NCBI GenBank assembly: GCA_964017145.1
Contig: OZ024840.1
Span: forward strand, 4,464,001-4,528,000
Source of the DNA: Agrocybe praecox
Lineage: Eukaryota > Basidiomycota > Agaricomycetes > Agaricales > Agrocybaceae
Direction: 5' to 3'
Length of the DNA stretch: 64,000 bases
Positions 47,327 through 58,544 of the stretch are shown here, piece by piece. The first letter of the stretch is position 1, and each line of letters opens with the position of its first letter. The notes beneath the pieces were generated by a model. It had not been told where the DNA came from. It made no database searches and saw only the letters and a program-made list of their open reading frames with translations. The position numbers and the translations under genes were made by a program.

Positions 47327-48698
47327 CTACCGAAAGTCGTCATAGGCGGGAGGCAGATCTTCTTGTTCGGCTTTCGGTGTCGGTGTCGGCGCTGATGTCG
47401 GTAATGGTAAGGGAAATAATGAATTTGGCGGTGGACTTGAATGTGGATCAGAGTGTGGTAGGCGGATGTGATTTATGTCATTTGAGGTTAATGATGTCGA
47501 CAGACGATAGGAGGAGCTGGGCGCTGTGGAAGAAGGTAGCAAGGACCGTCGGGGTGAAGTAGAGCTCCTCTTTGTTTGGGGTTGTACAGTTGGTAAGGGT
47601 AGTTTTGGGTTTCGTAGATTCAATTCCTCAGGATCGATTGTTATTTTATTATTGTCGAAAGCACTTCTCCTGGGTGGATATTTTGTCCCACTGCTGCCGT
47701 GTTCGCGACCATTTGACCTTCTGGGCGGGCGATATCGATCGGAATCTAAAGAAGATGGTAAGAATCCAGCAGTTTAAAAGTAATGACGAAGAAAAAATCA
47801 AAGAACAAAGTCCGAAAAATCATATAAATTCAATTTTCGCAAAATGATAAGGCTGAAACAAAGTTAAAGACGAGCGCGTACCTGAGATGGACCCTGTTGA
47901 TGAACGATGACGTCTTAGAGTTTGGCCTTGCTCGACATCGTCTGGGTGATTCAAGTCGTTAGAATGCGCGTCAATTTGAGCGTTAAGGTTCCCCAGAATT
48001 GACGCTCGTCGAGTGCGATTTTTACCATTTTTACGCCGGCTTACTACACAGACGACAAGGATAGCTGCAATAATAACAATAGACCCAGCGAGTACACCTG
48101 CTATCATCGCAACCGGTGTTGAAACGCGTGCTCTTGCATCCGGATCTGACGACGACGACGAATTTACGGCGGCAGACGGTGTTGGTGATGAATGTGAAGC
48201 CGCTCCAGAGTTAGCTGATGATGGTGGCGTAATGCTGGCCGCAGCCACAACATATAATTTTAAATTTGAAGAGGAAGGTTCAAAAGGTGGCGGGGAAAAA
48301 GACGATAATAGCGTTGCTCTGTTTGAAAAATAGAAATAGAATGGGGGAAATAGTCAAAAATTAGATCATCGTTGATTCAATGTTGTCCCGCAGCACCAAT
48401 AACAGATGATAGGCACTGGAGTCCGCGAAAAATGGAATGAGAGGGGACATACGTTGGATCAAAAGTCTCAGAACCCCCGTTCGAGGGAATCAACCCATCG
48501 ACCTCTGTAGCGCCACTAACGCGACGAATTTCGTCGTTAATTGACACGTGAATCATATATGGAATAGAATATTCCTTACCTAGGTAACGTTCGTGTCTCG
48601 ATAGTTTCTCCATGAGACGATGTGATCCAGCATAAAGTGCTAAACAGAACAACAAGAACGTTGACTTGTTGAGCCGTTCGATGAATCGGTGCAAGCAT
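47327..48698 (-). CDS. Single-pass membrane protein with Ser/Pro-rich ectodomain and cytoplasmic PPAY motif
   Basis: Four exons, 48698-48580, 48515-48453, 48318-47882 and 47745-47327, join in frame to 345 residues. The N-terminus (MLAPIHRTAQQVNVLVVLFS, then TLCWITSSHG) is a probable signal peptide. The ectodomain is rich in Ser, Pro, Ala and Thr, suited to O-glycosylation. A strong transmembrane segment (PVAMIAGVLAGSIVIIAAIL, then VVCVVS) is followed by the stop-transfer RRKNGKNRTRR. The cytoplasmic tail is Ser/Pro/Arg-rich and ends QEDLPPAYDDFR. PPAY fits the PPxY ligand of WW domains in Rsp5/Nedd4-type ubiquitin ligases, which would direct endocytic turnover; this is inference. The layout resembles Mid2/Wsc-like wall sensors and many unnamed basidiomycete membrane proteins. 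No enzymatic domain is seen. Confidence 0.75.
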
Positions 48699-51016
48699 GA
48701 TGTCGTAGGTATAAGGAGAGTATTAGAAAAGATGAAACGAGCTTCAGTGACGCAGGATTGATATATAAGCACCGGAATCTGAATAGGAGGGAAAAATCTC
48801 CAAGAAAGAACCTGAGAAGAAATTGCGAGAAGATTGGAAGTATCCGAACTGGAAGCAAGAAATCCAGAACCAGAAAGAGGATTGGGTTTTGAAGAATTAA
48901 GCCAGCCACTATGCCCAGCAGTCGTTCAGGCGAAGATGGTTGCGAGGAAAGTTTGGTATTCGCTGTCCGTTGTCGTTGGTCCAGCATTCCACTGGGAAGT
49001 AACAGGGCCCCACGGACGTCAGAAAGTGCCCAGTAGGATGGCAGCAACCTGTAGCTTAAATAACCAGTCCTTTCGCCTGATCGTGTCCTTCCGCGCCGAC
49101 CGAATTATAAAAACGACTTTTGTGCCGCTTGACCTAAGGTATTTATGATCCTGAGGGCCAAAGTAGACACGATATGCCCGGAAGAAAGCGAAGGTACTGA
49201 GGATAGAGCCGACTGGAAGGTCACGGTTAGCTGCAAGCCCACGGTGCGAAGAACCATCGAAGAAGTCTAATCTCACCGATTAGCGAGTATTCCGACTTCT
49301 TCTCCTCGTTCCTCTTCTGGCAGGTCAACAGACCAGAAAAGTGGAACTGGAGAGGAAGAAATTTGCCGGCACTGAAGGTACCTTCGACCTGTGGAAGCTG
49401 TCTATCGTTAAGACGTATCGCGAGTTTCGTGTGAGCATAGCAAGGGGCATTTATGTCCATCAGAGATACCAGCAGCCCGCGTTTATAAATAGTCAGAGAG
49501 GCCTTAGATGGGCTCAACGGAAAAAATCAGGCAACCCGGACCCTCGGTAATTTCCCTCCCTTTTAGGTTGACTATAAATAATACTGAGCAGCATGCTCAA
49601 TTTATTTCCGTCTGATGAAAAGCATTAAAATAACCAATTTCCGCCAAAAATAGAACACACTGTGCCTCGAGACAGCGCGCTGGCACGGACTGCCACCAGG
49701 TCTGAGCTATCATCGGCCGAGAGTGGCAACAGCGTAAAACCTTCCTAGTCATCCGTTTAGGCATCCAGAAACGCAAAGCAGGAAACTCTCCGAGAAGAAA
49801 AGTCAGACCAGCGCAGAAGCACAGATATCATACCATTCTATATGCCGGAGGGCCATTTTGGTGAACTGTGAACTTTAATCTATCCCCGAGCTAGAATTTG
49901 AGTCAGTACGAAGGCAAACCGAATGTACGGTTACAAGCCGTCTGCACGAGGATATAGCGTGATTCCGGAAGATGAAAGTTCCACTCCGTTACTAGTATCC
50001 ATTCCAGACCCTGGCTTCCTTGAACAGTCACCATAAACGACAGAACAAACCGCGCAGGAGATGAAAGAAAGGGAGAAAGCTTGGCAACGTCGTTCATCTT
50101 TGATTGCTTTATATACCAGCCAGACTCTGAAAATCTAGAGTTTCCTGCGTTCAACAGATCAGTCTTGGCCTTCGCGAACTGCTTGGCAGTAGGCACCCAA
50201 TCACGGTTCGCGTACAAGATGTCGAGAACACGACCGAAAACTTGAAATGACGAAAGACATGGATGATTCCGTGTCTGTCGAGACGTTTTCGAAGATTGAG
50301 TAATCAATATATTGCGGCCCTAAGGTTCATAGCAGCGCACTGACTCTCAAGAGACCCATGAAACTGGGTGCTCGCACTTACAGACATAAATCTTAGTCCA
50401 TATCGAACGTTATGACTCTGCGGTTAACTAACCAGAGCACCGAGATGAAAATGCGAGGCTGCTTCTCACCTTCAACTCAAAAAACTCACACTTCGCACTC
50501 CACACCTATTTTTATGTCGGATCCTTGAGTGGCTGGCTGATTGTAGAATGAAGTTAATAATCATAGGATCGTCATTCCAACACGGGTGCCAGACCTCGCT
50601 AACTTCATAATTGTCGTATGTATATTCGTCAAATAAAAATAAAAATGAATGAACGAAACGCTGAGTAGAAGACAAATGTAAGCAAGAGACCCGTCAGTAC
50701 GTCATCATTGACTTTGCAAAATCCCATTTATAATCACAATCTTATGCGAGCTAAAGCTTCTTATTCACCAGAGTGCTGACTGAGAGCGATAATCACTCAC
50801 TCTTCAAATAATTTGTGCTACGTGATGCAGATATCAATACAGTAAGTTTATTCATAGATGAGTCGGTATAAATATTCGGAAACTCTACGTCGGCCCGAAA
50901 AAAGATGTTATATTGATCCCTACAAGACCACACTGTTGCGAATGGAGTTTCAGGAATAGTAAGTTTTGTTACAGTAATCATATTTAGAACATACACTTAT
51001 AGGTTATTTGCCCACT
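48699..51016. other. Intergenic, no secure gene
   Basis: A minus-strand frame of 134 codons at 49903-50307 has no recognised domain. Other frames are short. Nothing here is supported as a gene. Confidence 0.4.
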
Positions 51017-52735
51017 TCATTCATTTATATCACCGTAGAACAATACCGATTGCTGAATAAGATCAACGAGTCCATCCTCGTAGCGGATTTCGAATCCTGC
51101 TTCTCGAAGTTTCAGAAGTTGTGGAAGTACCTCTTTCGGAATATATTTTCGACTTTCTCTCCTAGAGTTGATCACCTTGAGGGTTCTCAGTGGGCGTCTA
51201 GAGACAGACCCGGCATGGTCGGAGACGGGGAGGGCGCCGAAAATATCTGGAACGTGTGTCCATGGAAAATTGATGTTTACGACGTATTCGAGTATATGCA
51301 ATGAAGGGAGAATATAAGATGCCGGCTCATCTCCATTGGACAGTATATTAGCTTCTGGTGAGGCATCTAGTACGACGGTATCGGCCAAATGCTGAAGGAG
51401 AGGAACCGGAGTAAATTCCTCGTCGTCGTCCTCGTATAGAAGAGGGGTCAGGGTTAAATGGGTAAGTGAGGGAGTTTCGGCGAGAAGAGAGCTAAATTAA
51501 CCGTAACTGAATGCAGCACGGAGTATTTCCAACTTCTGCAGTGGACATTTAGAGCGTCGGAGGAAAGGCAGGAGTGTTGGGGCGTATGATAGGAATTTAT
51601 TGAATACGTCGTATACAAAATGATCGAGGACAGGAAGGGTCAAGGCCGTAAAGAACGCCTCGCCGGAATCTTGGGATTCGTATGAGAGGTATTTGAGTCT
51701 GTTGTGGGTGAAGACGATGGACGGCACTGTATCATTTGGAGTTGCCGTCTGATAGTACCCATCTGGATGCCGCATGACAGAATATAATCGACATGATTCC
51801 AGCATGGGTGTATTTCGTATGAGAGCTAGAGCTTCATATATGGAGAAATCCCCAACTTCCACATGGGTAACGTGTTCCCAGTTCATGTTAACGTTTGCTA
51901 AGCTTAGGTGAAAGATCGCAACATATTGAGGACGTGGAAGTTTGACGGAGCCTGGGGTTGTCTTCCAGAGTGGATAATCTGGAGAGGGTTTATTGTGGGT
52001 GCACCATAACCGTATCGCTCGGAGATTACTGTGGTTTCCATCCCAAACATCTGCATTCGAGCACAAATAGTCCAGGAATTGCTCTGGGATATGAAGTTTC
52101 ACGTCCCGCCATCGTCGAGCAGATGCAATTAGAATATCCAATAGAGGGCGATAGGACTTAACCGGAGAACGCGAGAGCAGCCAAGATGATCTCTCTCTTT
52201 CTTCGTATCCTTCCTCGTTCACGCAAACCACGAGAGGAAGTGCGCCAGACCGCTGGATCCATTCTTGCAGAAGGTCGCAGTGAAGATGTTTTTCGCCGTT
52301 CAGAGAAACGAAGACGTGTGTCCAGAGCGTCGGGGTTGACCATGCAGTCTCTCTCCATGTTTTACACACAGAGCCTAACGTTAGGGGCACGAAAATATCC
52401 TCTCTTGCAGTCTCCCCTAGGGTAACCGCAGACTCGGTAACTTGTGGTGCGATACAAAATTCGAAGATGGCAGACATAACTTCATTGGGTATCCTTTGAA
52501 TAACCCTACTGTGAGAGTGGTTGACTCTTGTCTTTAGAGCCTGCTGCTGCTTGAGCAGCTTCTTCAGAAGAGCTATCGTGTTGTGAATTTCTGATTCCAC
52601 TGCTGCTATTTCTCTGCATGCATAGCACCTCCGAAGACCCATCATTTTGTCGGTCAAAGCATGGCATGTTGATGGTGGATATCGCAGTTGAGAAAGGTCA
52701 ATAACATCGTTTTCATTATGATGGTGACATACCAT
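51017..52735 (-). pseudogene. Nearly intact F-box family member with one internal stop codon
   Basis: From ATG at 52735 (MVCHHHNENDVIDLSQLRYP) the frame runs 412 codons, meets a TAA at 51499-51497, and continues in the same frame for 159 more codons to a normal family end (GFEIRYEDGLVDL). The cysteine module is present (C24, C37, C40 with VIDLSQLRY), then a coiled coil (about 45-70), the F-box (75-140) and LRR-like motifs on both sides of the stop. The stop replaces a residue between SYG and FSSLLAETPSLTHL, where the gene at 54404 has SFDDFKSLL. No intron signals explain it. Likely a recent nonsense allele; a truncated 412-residue F-box protein could still be made. A sequencing error cannot be excluded. 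Confidence 0.85.
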
Positions 52736-53448
52736 GGTGAAGAATTAGTAAATGCAAAAACTGAACAGCTAGAGGCAAGGTTCAAATTCATCGAGGGGGA
52801 TCAACGGCACCGACGGCTGTCGGGATTTAGTCGGCCGATCATGATCCAGATCTAAATTTGTCAGCAAATTTTCAATTTTCGTCTTTTAATTCTGGTTCTT
52901 AGTTCTAACTAGTTCTGACCAAGCTGTTGCAAGTTATAGATGCAAGTGAAATATAGAGCTTCTGTAGTAAGTATATGCCGTATTCTAAACAGAAAGGTTG
53001 TGTAAGTCCAAAGAATCTTGGAATAGATCGGTCTGGGATCGTTTGAAGTCCTAATAGTACTGGATATTATATTCTTCTTCACAAAGTGCATCCAGTTATT
53101 CCAGTACGTCTCTGGGAATGAAAAAATTATTTAAAAAAAATGAAGAATTAGTGAGTATAAAGCGTTCAAGTGGCCGTCGAGTCGCATCTGAAGGCCCCGA
53201 AGAATCCCGGAACGTACTTCTAGTCAAAAGTCCGTCCAGACGTGTATATACCTAAGCGACCGAAGGACGGGCAAAAGCATATTTATTTTGTTATCGGCAA
53301 GTTGTTTCAAAGAAGCGATCTACATTGTAATTGTTGAGGAGATTGTCTGGTTACGGCTTCATTTGAAGATGTGTGAGTGTGGGGATTGCTTCGAAAAAGG
53401 AGACGAGGTAGCAAGGCTCGAAATATGCTTTGCTGATGTTTAGGTGTG
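52736..53448. other. Intergenic, no intact gene
   Basis: AT-rich; it may include further decayed tail sequence of the neighbouring F-box remnant. No motif was recognised. Confidence 0.4.
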
Positions 53449-54191
53449 TTAAACAAGAAGACGACGTTCGCAAAGGACGAAAAAAAAGCGAAACAGATAG
53501 TGATCCTTGTCTCCAACCCAAGAGTGATAACCGAGGTTTATTAGCACTGGGAACACGCTGAAAGAGAACATGTTTTTGTAATGTTCATCGGTATCGGCGG
53601 CGCAATATCGGAGCTTTTCATGAACCATTTGCAACAAGTTGCCGACTATTCTGACATCTTCCCAGAGTGAGGCCAGTTTATACGATTGCAATGACGGTAC
53701 CATCGTCAGCAACTGAATGGCTTTTTCGGTCGTAAAGCCTGTGGCAATAACATGTGTGACGATTTTGCATCAAATATTAAGTTTTGCCGGCCAGAGATCG
53801 GTCAATCCCAGGCGTCTTGAATGAACAGTCTCGTGGTTCAAGTACACGTATGGGTCTTCTCGGTCGCTGAACTGTAATTGAAGTAAATGTATGTCTGAGG
53901 AGTGTTTAATTAACAGGAATACGTCGTTGATGAGCGAAGGTGGAAACAACATGCTGAGTGACAAGTGCCACTGGTGGGAATGTTGGGCCAGGTCGAAAAT
54001 ATTCAGTGATATCGGAGTCGGGGTGTAAAATGAGAGTAATCAGCTTTGGGCTCGAAGGTTATGGTGAATGCCAATGGTAAGCGTTTAGAGCTACCGAGAA
54101 TATCTTCAAGGGCATACTGGTATCTGATTATAGATGCGAGTCCAAAGGCAATGGTTTTTCTGAGTTCTCGCGGAATGCCGAACATTCTCAC
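53449..54191 (-). pseudogene. F-box family remnant (LRR-like part only)
   Basis: Reading the minus strand gives ALEDILGSSKRLPLAFTI, then after a frame change SLNIFDLAQHSHQWHLSLSM, then KLNI, a TGA stop, and CKIVTHVIATGFTTEKAIQL in the same frame. The gene at 56768 has KIRWNNVTHV at this place, so the stop at 53772-53770 replaces the conserved Trp. FSFSVFPVLINLGYHSW follows. The cysteine module, coiled coil and F-box are missing upstream and the C-terminus is lost. Clearly dead; closest to the 56768 gene. Confidence 0.75.
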
Positions 54192-54403
54192 GTGTCTGAT
54201 TCAGATAAGATAATCGAGCAGATTTCGGATAATCAAAGGATCAGCTACTTACGGTTATTCCGGTCTTCAGTTTTGTACCGGCACTTGTTATGACTAGTTG
54301 ACTAATGATCATGACCCTTGCCCGTAGCCGCTAGCGTCATCGTCTTTTAGGTCTCGCCTTTTCGTTTACTCCTGCTTTCATTGTGATATTAACCGCAATA
54401 ATC

Positions 54404-55975
54404 ATGATATGCGAACATTTCGACGGCTGGGAAGCCATAATTCTGTCCCAGCTATTGTATACTTCATCTTGCGAAACGGAAGGCCGATGCAGCTCGTGCA
54501 GAGCTCTGGCTAGCCTCGAAACACAAATCCACGACACTATCTCGGCGCTTAATCTTCTTCTCGTCAAACACAGGAGTAAGAAGACCGATTTGAATCGCGC
54601 ACATAGCCGAATGATACAAAAACTACCCGTGGAAATTATGTCTCTTATCTTTCATCTCTGTTCACCCGCTACCTTCCAAAGCGACCTCGAGAATGCGAAA
54701 CAGCAGGATATTTTTGCTCCATTTACCCTTGGGACGGTGTGTAGAAGTTGGAGACAACTGGCATGGTCCACACCGCAGCTCTGGACTCACCTCGTCTTCC
54801 TTCGTCCGTTCTTCAAACACCCGGATCGTGTCACTCTGGCTCAGGAATGGATATCACGGTCCAAAGCCCTTCCTCTGACGATATATGTCAACCTTTACGA
54901 TAACGAGAGGCACGCAGATGGAGGCCCGCCGTTTGCACATCGTCTTTTCCTCGATATCCTTGCTCAATGCTCAAATCGCTGGCGAGACGTTGACTTGAAC
55001 ATTCCTACACACTTCCTTGGCTACTTATTCACGAAAATCCAGGCCATGCCAAAAATCGACATACTGCGGCTTCGACCTGGTATAACGTCACGAAAGGCGT
55101 TCAAACTATTTAGTGGGCCTGTACCTTCTCCTCGTCACGTCATAGCATCGGGGTTGCTACTCAAGCAGATGAACATCGACTGGAGCAGGGTCAACGAAGT
55201 CAAAGTTGATGATTTCTTTGTCGAGGACTGCATGGAACTTTTCCGTTGTGCTCCCATGCTACAAAAGTGCGACTTGGTTCAGGTCGGGTACTCCATGACC
55301 ACACCATCGTTGTCGCCCTTCTCTCACCAAACTCTTCACCACCTATCCTTTGATTCGATAGATAGTGGAGAGGACTTTTTCTCTGCTATCACCTTGCCGC
55401 ATCTCGCCTCTTTTTCCTTCGATAAACATGGACATCGGTGCTATAACGCGGCCTTGCTCCCCTTCTTTCAACGATCGACACCTCCATTAACGAAATTAGA
55501 GCTGCTTAACGTGGAGTTCAGCTTCGACGACTTCAAATCTCTATTAGAGACCATCCCAACTGTTACACACATCCACCTAACCATGTCGCCTGATCTGTAC
55601 GACCACGACGAAAGGAAACGGATTCGAGAACCCTTCCTTCGGGAGCTCAGCGAGAATCACTCCCTCCTTCCCTGTCTCGAGATGCTCGAGTTTAGCTTGC
55701 ACGCATACGACCACGTCGACTTTCGTTGGAAATGCATCCCTGGAATTGTTGCGCTGTTGTACTCGAACTCGCAAACCGACTCGGGCAGGTCAACTCGTAG
55801 AAGACCACTCGAAACATTCAAATTCAATCTCAGTCATGGACGCACCGACTTGATCCCGAGAAGTATTCGTGGTCGCTTGATTGCTCTGCGACAGGCTGGA
55901 GCACAGATTTTGTATAATGACGATCCTATGGAAAAGTCGAAGGTATTTAGGGAGAGTATACTCCGTATACCATAA
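54404..55975 (+). CDS. F-box protein with N-terminal cysteine module and LRR-like tail
   Basis: Intron-free frame of 523 residues from ATG at 54404 (MICEHFDGWEAIILSQLLYT). The cysteine module is short (C3, C23, C29, C32), the coiled coil is at about 37-63, and the F-box spans about 67-130 (HSRMIQKLPVEIMSLIFHLC to GTVCRSWRQLAWSTPQLWTH). The tail contains WISRSKALPLTIYVN, QMNIDWSRVNEVKVDD, SFDDFKSLLETIPTVTHIHL and a final GAQILYNDDPMEKSK. It is divergently oriented from the broken member at 51017-52735. The two are similar in the middle region, which helps locate that member's stop. Predicted SCF adaptor with unknown target. Confidence 0.85.
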   Translation: MICEHFDGWEAIILSQLLYTSSCETEGRCSSCRALASLETQIHDTISALNLLLVKHRSKKTDLNRAHSRMIQKLPVEIMSLIFHLCSPATFQSDLENAKQQDIFAPFTLGTVCRSWRQLAWSTPQLWTHLVFLRPFFKHPDRVTLAQEWISRSKALPLTIYVNLYDNERHADGGPPFAHRLFLDILAQCSNRWRDVDLNIPTHFLGYLFTKIQAMPKIDILRLRPGITSRKAFKLFSGPVPSPRHVIASGLLLKQMNIDWSRVNEVKVDDFFVEDCMELFRCAPMLQKCDLVQVGYSMTTPSLSPFSHQTLHHLSFDSIDSGEDFFSAITLPHLASFSFDKHGHRCYNAALLPFFQRSTPPLTKLELLNVEFSFDDFKSLLETIPTVTHIHLTMSPDLYDHDERKRIREPFLRELSENHSLLPCLEMLEFSLHAYDHVDFRWKCIPGIVALLYSNSQTDSGRSTRRRPLETFKFNLSHGRTDLIPRSIRGRLIALRQAGAQILYNDDPMEKSKVFRESILRIP

Positions 55976-56767
55976 TACTTTCATGACGATGATCAATAAT
56001 CTCCAGTGTATCACGTCCGTATTTTCACCACAGCTTTTGAACGATCTGCTCTTTTTCTGATAAATACGCAACTTACACAGTTTGAACATTCTCATGTCCG
56101 AAGAGAATATGTTCATGATCTCCAGACACATCGCGTATCATATTTCTCCACAGGTCGAAGTCAATAAATTAAACCAAGAGGATTTCCCCTCTCATGGTGG
56201 TAGAGATTGTAGACCCTCTAGACATCTCGCTTTCAATTTCTGGTTGCGTCTACTTCAAACGTTCGAGAACATGATAACGCCATTTTTATTTTGTCAACTA
56301 TATTTTCTTTATAGCTCATTATTGACAGATATTTATTTTAACTAGCACCTTTGACAACGGGACGGATGAAACAATATCTTTGAATAAAATCAAGGGACTT
56401 GTATGCACCTCTTTTTGTACCACGTTGAGGCAGGTATGGCTCAAATTTGAAGTTTATTAAAAAATTTAGGCCCCCAAAAAAATTATGGAGCCATTTTACC
56501 CAAATTCACAATGTGGGTTGGAGTCAGGGAGGGTTGGAGGAGCGTTGAACCATTATTACGCGGTCATGTGACTGTATGTAATATTGATTTTAAAAATAAT
56601 AAAAATGACGCGACAAACAGCTTGACTTAGACAGTTGACATAACGTGCGCTTCCCCACCGCGAGCCTTCCTCGACAACCAAGCAATTAAACCTATCAGGT
56701 CAGCCGAACTGGACTTCTACATTGATATTTTTGTGTTTCTGACTCTCAGGATGCAGGCCGAGATTTA
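55976..56767. other. Intergenic between two F-box genes, no gene seen
   Basis: This AT-rich spacer holds the 3' end of one gene and the promoter of the next. Confidence 0.4.
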
Positions 56768-58393
56768 ATGGGGTGCAGTTCCTGTGGTAATCCTCGTGCC
56801 GTGGATTTGTCAAACATAGATTTCGTGTCGACATGTCCATTGGGGAATAAAGGCTGCAGTGCATGTGGGCAAGTTGAACAGCTGCAACATGATATACGCG
56901 AGACCTCACAGAAGCTCGTTGGCCTACTCGAAAAACTGGAAGCAACTAAATCGGCTGTCAACCGCACCCACAGCAGTCTTTTGAACAGGGTCCCAAAGGA
57001 AGTTTTCTCAGAAATATTTCGCGTATTATTTGACGGAGTTCCACCCCACGAAATTTCACGCGTATTTGGCGTCGAAGAGCAAAGAACCAACCAGAAAATC
57101 CTGGTTTCGCTGAGACTCGCAGCTGTGTGCCGACAATGGCGCGATGTCGCTTTGTCCAGCCCCCATATCTGGACCGATATTCATATTCCTTTACACCGCC
57201 AAACAAATGGGGCAAGTTTGGCAATCCTCAAAGAGTTGTTGGGAAGGTCCAAACCTCTCCCACTTTCGGTCAGCTTATTCTCCAAGTCAATGGACATGAA
57301 CATTGTATGGCTCGAAGCGTCTGACTTCCGGGCTGTACTCTCTGCATTGGGTGAAGATTCCGCAAGGTGGAACTTGATATATATCTGCCTGCCACTTGCG
57401 CTTATGCCGCTCTTCTTTGAGGCAATTGGCAAACTTCCCAATGCCCGGTCACTTTACGTCCATTCTAACGACTCTAATGATCGTAAAGGAGCGAAGAAAC
57501 CTGTACCGCTTTGGGGGGCTCAAAACGACTTGCAACCACGTCATTTATCATTCACTCAATCCACGCACACTAATTTCAAAATTCGATGGAATAATGTCAC
57601 ACACGTCGTCGCGCATGATCTCTCCACCAAACAAGCAACTCAACTCTTACGATGTGCGCCATCATTGGAGTCGTTGACACTCGAGAACGTCGATGAGACT
57701 TCATCTATTCCTGCCAACATGCGCAAAAGCTGTTTCGTTCATCAAAATCTTCGACATATTTTTTATGGAAGCGGTGATTGTCTGGAAGGAAGTGAAATTT
57801 TCTTTTCCTTCAACGACTTCCCGACATTAACCCACTTGCAATATCAAGCATTCAAATCTTCCGATGAACCCCTACTCGAGTGCATAGAGCGATCCGACAT
57901 GTCCCTACTCGAGCTAAGAATCAAGGACGCAAACCTTGAATCCGATTATCTTTTTGTCCTCTTACAGGCTTGTCCAACACTCACCCTATTTGAATTTGCA
58001 CCATACCCACCGGAGGACGAGTTCGACGACTACAATATCGACAGTGTTTTGAACACGTTTGCCGATTGTAATTCTGCAAATAATGCGTCAAACAGTATGC
58101 TGGACCCCTTCTTGCCTCAACTTCGAACTTTCAAATTTAATTCCGCATGGGTCTTTCCATGGCGACTCGTTCCAAAATTCTTTGGGGCCCTTGATGATCC
58201 ACATCGGCGTCCATTACAAAACTTCGTGCTGGTCAACATCGAGGATTTCTCAGGGGACTTCGTGATTCCAAAAGGCGTTCTAATTCAATTGTTGGACCTC
58301 AAACGAAGAGGACTTGACATACAGTACTACAAGCAGAATGATAATACTGACTTGTTTCAGGAGTCTTCGAGATTCCATAATTTGACCGAGTAA
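56768..58393 (+). CDS. F-box protein with N-terminal cysteine module and LRR-like tail (divergent subtype)
   Basis: Intron-free frame of 541 residues from ATG at 56768 (MGCSSCGNPRAVDLSNIDFV). The cysteine module has C3, C6, C23, C30 and C33. The coiled coil is at about 36-65 and the F-box at about 68-139. The latter carries an insertion (DGVPPHEISRVFGVEEQRTN) before LRLAAVCRQWRDVALSSPHI, unlike the IAWSTPQLW end shared by the others. The tail has LGRSKPLPLSVSLF, KIRWNNVTHVVAHDL, FPTLTHLQYQAF and VIPKGVLIQLLDLKRRGLDI. Fragments at 44466, 44795 and 53449 and the broken copy at 58545 are most similar to this subtype in their tails. Predicted SCF adaptor. Confidence 0.85.
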   Translation: MGCSSCGNPRAVDLSNIDFVSTCPLGNKGCSACGQVEQLQHDIRETSQKLVGLLEKLEATKSAVNRTHSSLLNRVPKEVFSEIFRVLFDGVPPHEISRVFGVEEQRTNQKILVSLRLAAVCRQWRDVALSSPHIWTDIHIPLHRQTNGASLAILKELLGRSKPLPLSVSLFSKSMDMNIVWLEASDFRAVLSALGEDSARWNLIYICLPLALMPLFFEAIGKLPNARSLYVHSNDSNDRKGAKKPVPLWGAQNDLQPRHLSFTQSTHTNFKIRWNNVTHVVAHDLSTKQATQLLRCAPSLESLTLENVDETSSIPANMRKSCFVHQNLRHIFYGSGDCLEGSEIFFSFNDFPTLTHLQYQAFKSSDEPLLECIERSDMSLLELRIKDANLESDYLFVLLQACPTLTLFEFAPYPPEDEFDDYNIDSVLNTFADCNSANNASNSMLDPFLPQLRTFKFNSAWVFPWRLVPKFFGALDDPHRRPLQNFVLVNIEDFSGDFVIPKGVLIQLLDLKRRGLDIQYYKQNDNTDLFQESSRFHNLTE

Positions 58394-58544
58394 TATTGCT
58401 ATGGCTATGGACTACTCGTACTCTTACATTACTTCCATAATTTCTAGTCTTATTGACAAGTTCGTAGTACAAGAAGGAACACGTCCCTGCCCCGCTGATT
58501 TTTAGGCTACGTTGTTATATTTTATTGATAGCTACATTCTTTTT

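Noticed and set aside
49903..50307. 134-codon minus-strand frame
   Set aside because: No similarity to the F-box family or to any recognised domain, and no clear start or splice context.
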